A DNA stretch of 64,000 bases from Apostichopus japonicus (lineage: Eukaryota; Echinodermata; Holothuroidea; Aspidochirotida; Stichopodidae): positions 26,673,376-26,737,375 of the forward strand of contig NC_092567.1 in NCBI RefSeq assembly GCF_037975245.1. The letters are read 5' to 3'. The position numbers were made by a program, and so were the translations under genes. Positions 62,809 to 64,000 of the stretch are shown in pieces. The notes under the pieces are model-generated. The model did not search any database and was not told the origin of the DNA. It worked only from the letters and a program-made list of their open reading frames with translations. How positions within the stretch are numbered: position 1 is the first letter of the stretch; every line of letters starts with the position of its first letter.

Positions 62809-64000
62809 ATGCAACACATGTGGTAAGTTGATGAAGTAGTAAGGTGTAAACATGTGGACAACACGATGTTATAGATGGTTATTAGACACATGTGGGTTGG
62901 CTCGAAGGGAGGAAGCCTGGTTATGAGATGGAGAATGATAGGTGGGGGGGGGGGGGGGTGGCGGATATTAACTGTACATATACACATATATATAATAACT
63001 GAGAATGGTGATATTTAATGTGCTGTATGTAAGTTGCTTAGAATCATATATTTTTTTTTTAAGAAACAATACTTAAAAATATTGTCAAGTATAACATATG
63101 TAGATACTTTATCGTTTAAGGGTTCATTTCCATGATTGATTATTGAAATATGCGTCTTCTCATGTTGATTAGTTTTTGACATTTATGAACTGGTTAGTTG
63201 GTTTCAAGGATTCTTAAATGCAAACAACAAACAATCAACATTACAAAGGAAATACACACCGATGTTTGTCATAATTGTCCAAAGGGGCCAATTGGATTAC
63301 GCAATAAAGCTATCACTTGTGTATGTTACTTACCAATGCTAATATAATATTCATGATACTTTGTTATACCAAGGCAATAATGGTATGAAACAGCAAAAAA
63401 ACGTAATACGTTCTTTATACCACAAGTAGTTTCACATTCTGTGTGATTATAGCCTCAAAACCGACTGAATATCAAACATAATTATTAACGGCTTCCAAAA
63501 CGACCAATATATTACGACTTGTGGCAAGTTCAGTTCTGTTGAGCAACATCTTAAGATGCATGCTACTATTATATTCATTTATGTGTTTTATCGCCAATTG
63601 TGTACAATGGGAAAAGGAAGTCTCCAATAAAGTCTTAAAAGGAAGAAAAGTGTACAAATATATATAATACAGTATATACGTAAGGATTGAATATACAGTT
63701 ATAATATCCTAATGATGCTGAGATGGATACGTGAATAGATTATATAATACTAGTAGGAGTTAATTAATTCCTTTTTCAAATGTCTGGTGAATGTGGGTTT
63801 TGAAGTACTAGCATATACTATATAGCATGAACTATACTAGCATAAATATGATTGTACTCATATAGCGCCTCGAGGCTTAGCATATAGACTGTGAAAACAC
63901 CATATACCCCTACTAGAATTACCATTTTGATGTTGACGGCTTTTGAAGTCGTGCAATTCCTAACGTCAAGACGTAAGAAATGTGATTATAGGCCATTATA

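Larger units (their letters stand above)
60126..64000. other. Probable tetraspanin intron 1, no further exon seen
   Basis: AT-rich DNA with TA microsatellites (60473-60525 and 62732-62804), a C/CA run near 61010-61045, and a ~110-bp tandem duplication at about 61140-61350. I looked for tetraspanin CCG and Cys-rich loop motifs and found none. No mobile element with paired ends was recognised. Confidence 0.4.

Overview
This is a stretch of animal nuclear genome, not microbial DNA. Coding sequence is split into short exons with GT-AG introns, intergenic DNA is AT-rich, and transposons, MITEs, SINEs and minisatellites fill most of the space. Protein similarity and repeat style suggest a marine invertebrate deuterostome, perhaps an echinoderm; that is inference, not proof. 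Almost all long single-frame ORFs are shadows of tandem repeats. The real genes had to be assembled exon by exon.

Layout. (1) 1098-8916, plus strand: a complete nine-exon WDR45/WIPI4 gene (autophagy PROPPIN, predicted 342 aa). (2) 12463-20314, minus strand and convergent with it: a two-exon RTN4IP1-like mitochondrial NAD(P)H oxidoreductase (473 aa from the first Met). Its single intron carries a ~5.65 kb composite transposon. (3) 20315-25260: a divergent intergenic zone made largely of transposons, including a 2.0 kb element built from dozens of CTTAAG-centred palindromes. (4) 25261-37192, plus strand: a complete nine-exon cathepsin D-like aspartic protease (391 aa), whose introns hold MITEs, three minisatellites and an inverted copy of its own exon 5. 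(5) 37193-53900: mostly gene-free. It contains a four-level nest of hAT-like elements (39710-43365), two further hAT-like elements, two copies of a tRNA-derived SINE and a decayed P-element/THAP9-type transposase. (6) 53944-56062, plus strand: a three-exon HNK-1-family carbohydrate sulfotransferase (404 aa). (7) 60057-60125: the first coding exon of a tetraspanin that continues beyond the window or whose later exons I could not find.

The host genes belong to unrelated cell-biological roles (autophagy, mitochondrial oxidoreductase, lysosomal proteolysis, Golgi sulfation, membrane organisation), and nothing suggests they act as one pathway. The unusual biology is in the mobile and repeated DNA. 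Most hAT-like copies have exact 8-bp target duplications, so insertion order can be read directly. Several tandem repeats have captured functional gene edges: a WDR45 exon tail with its splice donor amplified ten times, and the stop-codon ends of WDR45 and RTN4IP1.
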